This document shows positions 15,176 through 20,638 of a stretch of 22,257 bases of DNA, piece after piece; the first letter of the stretch is position 1; each line of letters starts with the position of its first letter. Where the stretch lies: IMG/VR virus record IMGVR_UViG_3300025648_000097, positions 1-22,257 of that record; one strand, 5' to 3'. Below the pieces are notes generated by a model that ran no database searches, was not told the DNA's origin, and saw nothing but the letters and a program-made list of their open reading frames with translations. The DNA comes from a virus. Both the position numbers and the translations under genes were made by a program.

Positions 15176-15378
15176 TATTTAATCCTCAATACTTTAGCTT
15201 TTCGCATTACTTGTTCATACTGTTCTTTAGCTGCATCATCTAGATTTCTTAAAGGTAAATTTTGGTAATACTTCCATTTATCTTTATATTCTTGCAATTC
15301 TGATGGTGGAATCCAACCATGAAGTTTCCACCGAATTGTAATATCTGTTCCTGATGCAGTCCATATATGTTCATTCAT
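15175..15378 (-). CDS. Hypothetical protein of the recombination operon
   Basis: This 67-residue protein has a beta start MNEHIWTASGTDITIRWKLHGWIPPSEL. A charged helical end follows (YKDKWKYYQNLPLRNLDDAAKEQYEQVMRK). The ribosome site AAGGAGG lies just ahead of ATG 15378. ITIRWKLHGWIPPSE is a pattern seen in small phage proteins of recombination regions (recall, no function assigned). It immediately follows the SSB-like gene. Confidence 0.62.
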   Translation of the reverse strand: MNEHIWTASGTDITIRWKLHGWIPPSELQEYKDKWKYYQNLPLRNLDDAAKEQYEQVMRKAKVLRIK

Positions 15379-15387
15379 AATGCCTCC

Positions 15388-15639
15388 TTAAAAAGGAATA
15401 TCAGATTCCATGTCAGCCAAGTTATTAGTTTTGGTATCAGGTTTATCTTCAGGGACATTTAAATAACACCAAAATGCGCCTTCTTTCATACCCAATAAAG
15501 GCAACATTTCAATTTTAGCCATAAGGTCACCTTTTTTAGTTTTGGTAACTATGCCAACAGTTTGATACCGCTTTTTTTGTTGCCCATCTTTGTCGGTATA
15601 TTCAGATACAGCAGCTTTTAAATAATATTCAATTCCCAT
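15388..15639 (-). CDS. Small SSB-like protein with acidic DIPF tail
   Basis: This 83-residue protein starts MGIEYYLKAAVSEYTDKDGQ. It has a beta-rich OB-like body (KKRYQTVGIVTKTKKGDLMAKIEML, then GAFWCYLNVP). A flexible end (DKPDTKTNNLADMESDIPF) ends in the hallmark of bacterial SSB tails, where the terminal acidic-plus-PF tip recruits repair proteins. The body is shorter than the canonical 110-residue SSB fold, so an SSB role is inferred from the tip, the KDGxxKKRY pattern of phage SSB-like proteins, and the neighbouring exonuclease and annealing genes. It overlaps the exonuclease stop by 11 bases. Confidence 0.66.
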   Translation of the reverse strand: MGIEYYLKAAVSEYTDKDGQQKKRYQTVGIVTKTKKGDLMAKIEMLPLLGMKEGAFWCYLNVPEDKPDTKTNNLADMESDIPF

Positions 15640-16279
15640 CTTTAATTCCCTTCATCAAATTTACTTCGGTTTGCACTTCATCTAAAAACTTCTTAATTTC
15701 TGCTTCCATTTCAGCAATAAAAGCCTCATCCCTATCAACTCGAACAATTAGCAACTGGCTTCGGTCAGGCATCCTGGGGTCAAAGCTTACAAAGTCGCAC
15801 CATTGTCTGCCTGTGCAGGCCATCTGCGCTTGCATCTGAATTACATATTTTTGAGGCGGTCTATTAAATTTGAAATACTCCCAATGAGTTGTGCTATTAG
15901 GACACTTAATTTCCACAAGCCCCCCATTAGACACAAGACCATCAGGGCTACAACCAAACCACTTAATACTAGGATGGTCAATGAAAGCGATTCTATCGAC
16001 AAAATTATTGGTAGTGATTTCATATAAAACCCTTGCATTTCCCTCATTTTGAACACCCCATTCCATGCTTGCATTGGTGTAAGATTCTTGAATGATGCCT
16101 GTAGTGCGCTGTAAAGCTAATTCAATAAGGTAATTCTGTCTTGATGCGGATGGCCCTGTTTTAGTCTTAGCCAATATGTCGGCTACTCTAGAAGCTGTAA
16201 CCTTGCCCAATCTAAGTTGATGCCAGGCATCTGTGCCTTGTTCAACAGCAACCCTATCTTCAGTAGTAAAAGTAGTCAT
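15629..16279 (-). CDS. YqaJ / lambda-exonuclease-type 5'-3' exonuclease
   Basis: This 216-residue protein has the complete motif set of the viral recombinase nuclease family: GTDAWHQLRLGKVTASR (15-31), EWG (73-75), GCSPDGL with metal ligand Asp113, EIKCP with Glu123 and Lys125, and IQMQAQ (147-152). Lambda exonuclease digests one strand of a double-strand end to give single-stranded tails. An annealing protein encoded two genes upstream would coat these tails. Members act as trimers. The GGGGGG ribosome site lies in the end of a TM microprotein gene. A two-component recombination system (exonuclease plus DUF1071 annealase) is well supported. Confidence 0.9.
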   Translation of the reverse strand: MTTFTTEDRVAVEQGTDAWHQLRLGKVTASRVADILAKTKTGPSASRQNYLIELALQRTTGIIQESYTNASMEWGVQNEGNARVLYEITTNNFVDRIAFIDHPSIKWFGCSPDGLVSNGGLVEIKCPNSTTHWEYFKFNRPPQKYVIQMQAQMACTGRQWCDFVSFDPRMPDRSQLLIVRVDRDEAFIAEMEAEIKKFLDEVQTEVNLMKGIKDGN

Positions 16280-16374
16280 ATACCCCCCAATCTAATCGCT
16301 AATCTAATCATTGTCATCAAAATTACAGCAGTTATTGCAACTGTTGTAATGGCTACTTTATCGGCCCAGCTCAT
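16276..16374 (-). CDS. Single-TM microprotein (32 residues)
   Basis: The frame MSWADKVAITTVAITAVILM then TMIRLAIRLGGI ends with TGA. ATG 16374-16372 overlaps the annealase stop (ATGA) and its TGA overlaps the exonuclease ATG (ATGA). So it fills the gap between the two recombination genes exactly. One hydrophobic helix spans about 7-23, then a basic amphipathic end (MIRLAIRLG). Its last codons also supply the exonuclease ribosome site. Function unknown. Confidence 0.6.
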   Translation of the reverse strand: MSWADKVAITTVAITAVILMTMIRLAIRLGGI

Positions 16375-16919
16375 GCTTGCAATGCCATTAAAGTGCCTTT
16401 TTGAAGGTCTTTGGCACTAGCAATCTTTTCTACTGCTGTTTTGTCTTTGCTGAGAGCTTTATAAGCTGCGCCATAGATTTCTTTAAGCTCATCCATAGTC
16501 TTAGTTCCACTAATAGCTAAAACCCATTTGTCGGCCTCTGCTGTTAAATCAAGCATTTCTTCATCAGGCAAATCTTCACCAGCATAAATGTATAGACCAA
16601 TGCCAAACAAGCTAATGCACTTAACCAAACAGCGCATCATAGCGGTATTGACATCCATTGCATTAGGGTTGGAGATGGCCTTGTTCATATTGTTAATAAC
16701 AGGCATTTGGCAAGTCATAGACTTACCCATAGCGGTTACTGTGCAAAAAACCATTACTGATTCATTGAAGTAAACAGGGTCACCAAAAGTCCAAGTGGCT
16801 GATGGGTCATTTTGTAGAAGCTGGTCTACTGCCCAAGTCCAAGAAAGGTAGGTAAATTTACCTTTTCTTTCTGTATGTTCATTGACATTGATAAGTCTTA
16901 ATTCATTAAAAGTTTTCAT
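16371..16919 (-). CDS. DUF1071 / Sak-type single-strand annealing protein
   Basis: The ATG at 16919 has AAGGAG six bases upstream. The GTG one codon earlier lies too close to it. The 182-residue protein has INVNEHTERKGKFTYLSWTWAVDQLL (about 10-35), VFCTVTAMGKSMTCQMPV, and AMMRCLVKCISLFGIGLYIYAGEDLP (about 92-117), which is the signature of DUF1071 phage recombinases. These bind single-stranded DNA and anneal complementary tails (known for Sak-like families, which share a Redbeta-superfamily fold). The C-terminal tail is helical and variable. It is separated from the exonuclease only by a microprotein gene, as expected for a Red-like pair. Confidence 0.86.
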   Translation of the reverse strand: MKTFNELRLINVNEHTERKGKFTYLSWTWAVDQLLQNDPSATWTFGDPVYFNESVMVFCTVTAMGKSMTCQMPVINNMNKAISNPNAMDVNTAMMRCLVKCISLFGIGLYIYAGEDLPDEEMLDLTAEADKWVLAISGTKTMDELKEIYGAAYKALSKDKTAVEKIASAKDLQKGTLMALQA

Positions 16920-16936
16920 CACTTACTCCTTAGTAT
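16917..16936 (-). repeat. Repeated translation-start cassette, copy 1
   Basis: On the minus strand this reads ATACTAAGGAGTAAGTGATG and spans the upstream stop (TAA), the ribosome site AAGGAG and the ATG of the annealase gene. An identical 20-base copy lies at 17146-17165 ahead of the next upstream gene. Exact conservation across noncoding and coding edges suggests recent duplication or selection on initiation. Confidence 0.8.
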
Positions 16937-17148
16937 GGTATTTTGGCTTCAGAAATCATATCAATCTGGTCGCAAATCAATTTATCGACCAATCCATCAA
17001 GCATTGATACTGCATGGCCTTTGATGGAATCTTCATTTTCAAGATACTTTTTAAGAATGATTAGCTGAGAAATCAAGGCTTCATCTTTATTAAACCGATT
17101 CCAAATTGCATCTTCTTTGTAGTCGATTGTTGCTGGTTTTGTAGTCAT
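16930..17148 (-). CDS. Hypothetical helical protein
   Basis: The ATG at 17148, with AAGGAG six bases upstream, gives 72 residues starting MTTKPATIDYKEDAIWNRF. Two helical stretches follow (NKDEALISQLIILKKYLENE and GHAVSMLDGLVDKLICDQIDMI), ending AKIPY. Acidic and soluble. No recognised domain. It belongs to the recombination operon, and both ends lie in copies of the repeated initiation cassette. Function unknown. Confidence 0.62.
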   Translation of the reverse strand: MTTKPATIDYKEDAIWNRFNKDEALISQLIILKKYLENEDSIKGHAVSMLDGLVDKLICDQIDMISEAKIPY

Positions 17149-17165
17149 CACTTACTCCTTAGTAT
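17146..17165 (-). repeat. Repeated translation-start cassette, copy 2
   Basis: Identical to 16917-16936. On the minus strand it contains the TAA of the 17159-17437 gene, AAGGAG and the ATG at 17148. Both upstream genes end with Tyr-TAA inside the repeat. Confidence 0.8.
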
Positions 17166-17437
17166 TGTTCGGTAACCATGCGAGTTGCATAGTATTCATT
17201 GTATTCATAAGACAAACACCATAATTTGCGACCTAAAGCTTCAAAATCTTTGTTTTCAAGCATTTCTTCTAATTGCTTAATAACTTCTGGGTCTTGTACT
17301 CCAGAAAAAGCTTCATTGAAAGGACCCCATTTACAAGGGTTAAATTCATCCTTCATAAGCTCATTGACTTCATATTGCAGCTCATCAGAGTCCATATCAT
17401 CATCTTCTGGCTCATAGTAAGCATCAGCTTTATTCAT
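17159..17437 (-). CDS. Acidic hypothetical protein
   Basis: This 92-residue protein is very acidic at the start (MNKADAYYEPEDDDMDSDELQ) with helices FSGVQDPEVIKQLEEMLENKDFE and a C-terminal LWCLSYEYNEYYATRMVTEQY. The ribosome site AGGAGGG lies in the end of the preceding TM microprotein gene. Its charge could allow DNA mimicry or host-protein binding, but no motif supports either. Function unknown. Confidence 0.62.
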   Translation of the reverse strand: MNKADAYYEPEDDDMDSDELQYEVNELMKDEFNPCKWGPFNEAFSGVQDPEVIKQLEEMLENKDFEALGRKLWCLSYEYNEYYATRMVTEQY

Positions 17438-17438
17438 A

Positions 17439-17528
17439 TTAAAACCCTCCTAAAAGTGCATAAGCAAACATCAATCCAAGAACTACACCAAGACCTATTA
17501 TTCCAACTACCTCAAAAAACTTGTTCAT
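17439..17528 (-). CDS. Single-TM microprotein (29 residues)
   Basis: The frame MNKFFEVVGIIGLGVVLGLM then FAYALLGGF ends with TAA at 17441-17439. One hydrophobic helix fills most of it. The start follows the upstream stop by two bases, with AGGGA upstream, and its end carries the AGGAGGG ribosome site of the next gene. Third of the three TM microproteins of this operon. Function unknown. Confidence 0.55.
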   Translation of the reverse strand: MNKFFEVVGIIGLGVVLGLMFAYALLGGF

Positions 17529-17530
17529 GA

Positions 17531-17806
17531 TTATTCCCTTCCTGTCAATTTGAGAGTAATAACTGCTGTAGATTTGGTATGTTGAGCCAAGAACTCAGCA
17601 GGGATGCTGTAAGCCTTGAATACTGCTTTGTTGTCTACAGTATTGCGCTGACTAAGGGTTACACAGGCTTTGAATAAACTACCTTCATAGTAGCCTTCAC
17701 CTTGATTTTTAATTTCATTCTTAATCAATTCAGCTTTTGCTTCTAAATTAGCAATTTGAGCCATTAAGTAACCTAATTCATCAATTTTGTTGGTTTCTGT
17801 TGTCAT
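17531..17806 (-). CDS. Conserved phage early protein, first gene of the leftward operon
   Basis: ATG 17806 is preferred over GTG 17809 because AAGGA lies six bases upstream of the ATG. The 91-residue protein has an N-terminal coiled-coil (LGYLMAQIANLEAKAELIKNEIK). A compact domain follows with GYYEGSLFKACVTLSQRNTVDNKAVFKAYSIP and HTKSTAVITLKLTGRE. This layout recurs in phage recombination operons upstream of annealase genes (recall), but its role is not known. It is the first gene after the divergent promoter, so it should be among the earliest expressed. Confidence 0.68.
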   Translation of the reverse strand: MTTETNKIDELGYLMAQIANLEAKAELIKNEIKNQGEGYYEGSLFKACVTLSQRNTVDNKAVFKAYSIPAEFLAQHTKSTAVITLKLTGRE

Positions 17807-17848
17807 CACTATTCCTTCATCACTTGGTTAATAAAATTTACTGCATAG

Positions 17849-17862
17849 GTGTAACTATACAC
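17849..17862. promoter_or_regulatory. Operator-like perfect palindrome
   Basis: The sequence GTGTAACTATACAC is a perfect inverted repeat (GTGTA, four-base spacer, TACAC). It overlaps the likely leftward -10 box (TATAGT). The nearby Cro/YdaS-like gene could encode the protein that binds it. No second perfect copy was found in the region. Confidence 0.55.
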
Positions 17863-17880
17863 TAAAAAACCACTTTGCAA
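17854..17880 (-). promoter_or_regulatory. Putative leftward early promoter
   Basis: On the minus strand TTGCAA (17880-17875) and TATAGT (17859-17854) are spaced by 15 bases. The distance is short, so the -35 is only fair. The position, about 50 bases before the first leftward gene, and overlap with the palindrome support a repressible promoter. Confidence 0.42.
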
Positions 17881-17907
17881 CACTTTTTAATAAATATTTT
17901 TTGTTTG

Positions 17908-17935
17908 TTGTTTTCTTGTTTATTTGTGCTAATAT
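17908..17935 (+). promoter_or_regulatory. Putative rightward early promoter
   Basis: TTGTTT (17908-17913) and TAATAT (17930-17935) with a 16-base spacer lie about 20 bases before the Cro-like start at 17957. A slightly later TATACC is an alternative -10. The region is a T-rich tract typical of strong phage promoters. The ribosome site GGAGA is at 17948-17952. Confidence 0.42.
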
Positions 17936-17956
17936 ACCATAACTTTTGGAGAAATC

Positions 17957-18157
17957 ATGAACATTTATTTGGAATTAAAGACTGAATTTGGCAGCCTTTA
18001 TAGGCTTGCACAGCTATTGGGCTTAAGGGAAACAGCTATTTATCAATGGAAAGCTCGCACCAATATTCCTATTAAACATATTCGCAAAATTGAGGAGCTG
18101 TCTAAAGGTCGAATTACCAGAGAAATGCTTAGACCTGACATTTTTGCAAAGGGTTAA
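17957..18157 (+). CDS. Cro / YdaS-like repressor
   Basis: This 66-residue protein has a helix-turn-helix at about 13-33 (SLYRLAQLLGLRETAIYQWK). A third helix ends RKIEELSKGRITREMLRPDIF, the pattern of YdaS/Cro-type phage proteins (IExLxxGxIxxExLRPD). It is the first rightward gene, next to a divergent control region with a palindrome, so it probably represses one or both early promoters. No CI-like partner with a peptidase domain is seen in the window, so lysogeny cannot be judged. Confidence 0.84.
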   Translation: MNIYLELKTEFGSLYRLAQLLGLRETAIYQWKARTNIPIKHIRKIEELSKGRITREMLRPDIFAKG

Positions 18158-18159
18158 AT

Positions 18160-18843
18160 ATGAAAGCTGATATTTGGATGCCTTTATACATAGGCGATTA
18201 CTTAGCTGACACAGCCAGGCTATCTACCGAGCAACATGGAGCATATTTATTGCTTCTAATGGACTATTGGCGGTCTGGAAAGCTGCCTGACAATGATTTG
18301 GTTTTGGCTCAAATATGCAAGCTCACTCCTGATGCTTGGAGCAATGCTAAAGCAATGCTAAAGCCATTCTTTAGTATTGAGCAAGGATTCTGGATTCACA
18401 AAAGAGTTGAGCAAGAAATGGCTGAAGCTAAGGTAAATCAGACAAAAAAGCATGAAAGAGCTGTAAAAGCTGCTGAAGCTAGATGGAAAAATGCTACAAG
18501 CAATGCTAAAGCAATGCTTAATGAATGCCCATCACCATCACCATCACCTTCACCAGTATTAAATACTATTGAGGTCGCTAAAGCTCCCAAAGCTTACAGA
18601 TTGGCATTAGAAAGTATTCCTGAAGATTGGTACAACTTTTGCAGAAGCGAAAGACAAGACTTAAATCCTAAAGAAATTTGGGTTCAATTTGTAGATTACT
18701 GGGCTAGTGTTCCTGGTTCAAAAGGAACAAAACTTGATTGGTTTGCTACTTGGAGAAACTGGGTAAGAAATCAAAAGAAATCAGCATTACCAAAAGAAAC
18801 CAAGATGAGTAACTTTTGGGCTCAGATTGAAGGAAACAAGTGA
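18160..18843 (+). CDS. DUF1376 replication initiator-like protein
   Basis: This 227-residue protein has an N-terminal DUF1376 domain (about 5-100) with WMPLYIGDYLADTARLSTEQHGAYL. A low-complexity linker follows (PSPSPSPSP, about 124-132, from a CCATCA-like hexamer repeat). A C-terminal domain at about 145-215 ends LDWFATWRNWVRNQ, typical of phage replication proteins. DUF1376 proteins occupy the position of lambda O in many phages and likely bind the origin (inferred). The next gene resembles a helicase loader, as with lambda O and P. SNAKAML occurs twice (about 61-67 and 114-120) and both are encoded by the same 20-base sequence. Confidence 0.82.
   Translation: MKADIWMPLYIGDYLADTARLSTEQHGAYLLLLMDYWRSGKLPDNDLVLAQICKLTPDAWSNAKAMLKPFFSIEQGFWIHKRVEQEMAEAKVNQTKKHERAVKAAEARWKNATSNAKAMLNECPSPSPSPSPVLNTIEVAKAPKAYRLALESIPEDWYNFCRSERQDLNPKEIWVQFVDYWASVPGSKGTKLDWFATWRNWVRNQKKSALPKETKMSNFWAQIEGNK
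18340..18359 (+). repeat. Direct repeat within the DUF1376 gene, copy 1
   Basis: AGCAATGCTAAAGCAATGCT here is identical to 18499-18518, in the same frame, both within codons for SNAKAML. Each copy itself contains a partial AGCAATGCT doublet. Confidence 0.75.
18499..18518 (+). repeat. Direct repeat within the DUF1376 gene, copy 2
   Basis: Identical to 18340-18359 and located in the linker just before the PSPSPSP tract. It may have spread by slippage or conversion, or act as an iteron-like site if the origin lies in the initiator gene. Confidence 0.75.
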
Positions 18844-19238
18844 TGGACAGAGAATACAAAGAATCTGATTTTTTTACCAAAGATGAAGGTATCAAGTATG
18901 TTTTTAAGATGTTTTCCATCATTTATGGAGCAAAAATCACTAATCATTGGGGTGATATGAATGTTTTGGCTGTCATGAATGTTTGGAAAGAGATGATTGG
19001 CAATTACTTAACTTACAGGCCAATCCTTGATTTTGCCTTGAATAATCTTGATGCAAAGGGATTTGTGACCACTCCAATGGCATTTAAGGAGCTATGCAGT
19101 CAAGCTGGTCGGATTCCAGTAAAGCCTGAAAGAACTCTTACCCATCAAAAGACTCAAGCAGAAATTGATGCTGGCGCAAAAATGAGAGAAGAAGCAATCG
19201 CGAAGATTAAGCAATTTACTATGAAATTGAAGGCATGA
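18843..19238 (+). CDS. Candidate helicase loader (lambda P-like position)
   Basis: ATG 18843 overlaps the preceding TGA (TGATG), and AAGGA lies eight bases upstream. This gives 131 residues, starting MDREYKESDF. A helical domain has FKMFSIIYGAKITNHWGDMNVLAVMNVWKEMIGNYL. It continues ILDFALNNLDAKGFVTTPMAFKELCSQAG, reminiscent of replication protein P family members (xxYPPTPAEFxxLC pattern). The C-terminus is charged. Lambda P delivers DnaB to the origin. The gene order initiator-then-loader supports this, but the motif match is partial. Confidence 0.66.
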   Translation: MDREYKESDFFTKDEGIKYVFKMFSIIYGAKITNHWGDMNVLAVMNVWKEMIGNYLTYRPILDFALNNLDAKGFVTTPMAFKELCSQAGRIPVKPERTLTHQKTQAEIDAGAKMREEAIAKIKQFTMKLKA

Positions 19239-19420
19239 ATGAAGAAAAGTATCGTCATCAATGCGCTGTTCGCCAACTGATTATGTGGCGCAGACAATGG
19301 GGTTTAAAGGCTTTTAGGGAATATATGCATAAGCATAAGTTGGAGTGGCAGTTGGTAAGAGATTTTGAAGAGCAATGGGTTAGAGGTAATAGGGCTGATA
19401 AAAAAGGAGAATGGAAATAA
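19235..19420 (+). CDS. Small conserved phage protein (DUF7696-like)
   Basis: This 61-residue basic protein has RHQCAVRQLIMWRRQWGLKAFREYM then FEEQWVRGNRADKKGEW. The start overlaps the previous stop (ATGA). The VRQLI-W and EQW-GNR-GEW pattern is typical of a small family recurring in phage replication regions (possibly DUF7696, recalled). Basic and Trp-rich, it might bind nucleic acid. Function unknown. Confidence 0.68.
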   Translation: MNEEKYRHQCAVRQLIMWRRQWGLKAFREYMHKHKLEWQLVRDFEEQWVRGNRADKKGEWK

Positions 19421-19752
19421 TGAATCTTGAGCAATTAAATGAAAATAGGGTAGAAGAAGCCCTAATTAAGCTTTCTTCTACAGATAGAAGTCATGCAGCA
19501 TTAGGAGGACAGGTTAAATACCTTGAGGAAGCCATAAAACAGGCTAAGAGCCATTCTTTCTTACTAGCTGAGGGGACAGTAGCCGAGAGAGAAGCAAAAG
19601 CCATAGCGAGCCTTAAATATGATGAAGCACTTCAGGCCCATATCAAAGCTTTTATTCAATTCAAAGAGCTAGACAATGAAAGAAACCATGAAATGCGAAT
19701 TATTGATATTTGGCGCACTTTATCAAGCAATCGCAGACAAGGGAATATGTAA
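19420..19752 (+). CDS. Conserved phage protein, helical
   Basis: ATG 19420 overlaps the upstream TAA (TAATG) and is preferred over 19411, which sits inside the previous gene. The 110-residue protein is almost wholly helical: NENRVEEALIKLSSTDRSHAALGGQVKYLEEAIKQAK, SFLLAEGTVAEREAKA, and a closing IIDIWRTLSSNRRQGNM. This pattern with W-x-L-xx-RRQGN is a frequent family in phage early regions (recalled, uncharacterised). It overlaps the next start, so it is co-translated. Confidence 0.7.
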   Translation: MNLEQLNENRVEEALIKLSSTDRSHAALGGQVKYLEEAIKQAKSHSFLLAEGTVAEREAKAIASLKYDEALQAHIKAFIQFKELDNERNHEMRIIDIWRTLSSNRRQGNM

Positions 19753-20297
19753 TGAGTAATGGCAATAATTCTTATTCTGAAAGGGTCGGAGCTGGTAAAA
19801 GCTATGGAGAAGTCCTATTTGAGCTTTATTGCCAAGAAAATAATTGTCAATTTCAAAGACTAGGATTTGATGAAAACCAAGGCAATGTACCTAATTTTTG
19901 GAGGATTAACTCAGTTTTAAGGAATTTGCCAGACTATGTTATTAATAATTCCAAAGGCAAAACCTTTGTAGTAGCTGTCAAAGGAACTCAAAATTTTAAG
20001 AAAAAAGAGTTTGAGTTGTTGCCAAAGATGATGGAAGCCTTTGGTTCACCAGAAGCACCATTGATTTATGCTTTTTGTTTTGAAAATGAAACTTTACCAA
20101 TCTGGCTTAAATTAGAAGAATTGCTTGTGCTGTACAACCAATCTCAAGATCAAAAATGGCATGATGGAGTTATCTACAGAAATTTAAATTTAAGGAAAAA
20201 AGATGAAAGACTTCAGTATGCCCTTCTTGACAGCCAAAAGCCTGTTAGACCAGTATTACAAAGCAATGATTTCTCAGAACAAGAATTTGGCTTATAA
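19752..20297 (+). CDS. Nuclease-fold-like protein (PD-(D/E)XK-type, possibly degenerate)
   Basis: ATG 19752 overlaps the preceding TAA and is better than the longer frame from 19710. The 181-residue protein has GAGKSYGEVLFELYCQENNCQFQRLG (14-38), NLPDYVINN (58-66) and KTFVVAVKGTQNF (70-82). The helix, then PD, then hydrophobic strand with V-K is the layout of the restriction-endonuclease-like fold. The position expected to hold the catalytic Glu reads A75-V76-K77 instead of E-x-K. The acid may have migrated (for example Glu20 or Glu24), or the protein may bind without cutting. It precedes two clear nucleases. Confidence 0.6.
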   Translation: MSNGNNSYSERVGAGKSYGEVLFELYCQENNCQFQRLGFDENQGNVPNFWRINSVLRNLPDYVINNSKGKTFVVAVKGTQNFKKKEFELLPKMMEAFGSPEAPLIYAFCFENETLPIWLKLEELLVLYNQSQDQKWHDGVIYRNLNLRKKDERLQYALLDSQKPVRPVLQSNDFSEQEFGL

Positions 20298-20358
20298 AAT
20301 TGCCAATGAACTTGTAGAAACAACTTTAAAGCTAGAAGATGTAGCTCATGACAACTAA
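20203..20358 (+). CDS. Small helical protein overlapping two genes
   Basis: ATG 20203 opens a 51-residue frame, MKDFSMPFLTAKSLLDQYYK then AMISQNKNLAYKIANELVE and TTLKLEDVAHDN, to TAA at 20356-20358. AAGGA lies upstream. It overlaps the end of the nuclease-like gene by 95 bases in another frame and the start of the HNH gene by 11. The LLDxYYKAxxxxNxxLAYxIAxEL pattern resembles small phage proteins of replication regions (recall). Long overlaps are unusual, so a later internal start (20218 or 20266) is possible. Confidence 0.55.
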   Translation: MKDFSMPFLTAKSLLDQYYKAMISQNKNLAYKIANELVETTLKLEDVAHDN

Positions 20359-20638
20359 AAAAGAAAAGGAAAAATATGCAAAGCTGGCAAGATTGGGCTG
20401 CATATTGTGTAGGCAAAATGGAATTCAAACAACCGATACACCAACAGAGCTACACCATTGCCGAAGATTTGGTATGCCTAGACACCTCAGTCCAGTCATT
20501 CCCTTGTGTGCCTGGCATCACAGGCTTGGAGATGCCAGTATTCACCTTGCTGGAGCTAAAAAGTTCACTTCTTATTGGGGGTTTAGCCAAGAACAGCTCA
20601 TTGAGAAAACTAGAGAACTTTTAGATGACCTATTATAA
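20348..20638 (+). CDS. Ref-like HNH nuclease (RecA-dependent nuclease family)
   Basis: This 96-residue protein has CILC at 18-21, TELHHCRRFG with His36-His37, PLCAWHHRLGDASIH with Cys54, His57, His58 and His66, and a helical end FSQEQLIEKTRELL. This matches the small HNH proteins of the P1 Ref type, which cut DNA at RecA-made displacement loops (established for P1 Ref). In small phages such proteins likely act in recombination or repair of replicating DNA. The gene overlaps the VRR-NUC gene by 14 bases, suggesting a combined processing function. Confidence 0.78.
   Translation: MTTKKEKEKYAKLARLGCILCRQNGIQTTDTPTELHHCRRFGMPRHLSPVIPLCAWHHRLGDASIHLAGAKKFTSYWGFSQEQLIEKTRELLDDLL

Noticed and set aside
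15841-16074. Alternative minus and plus frames inside the exonuclease gene
   Set aside because: The overlapping YqaJ frame has full catalytic motifs, while these frames have none and no ribosome site.
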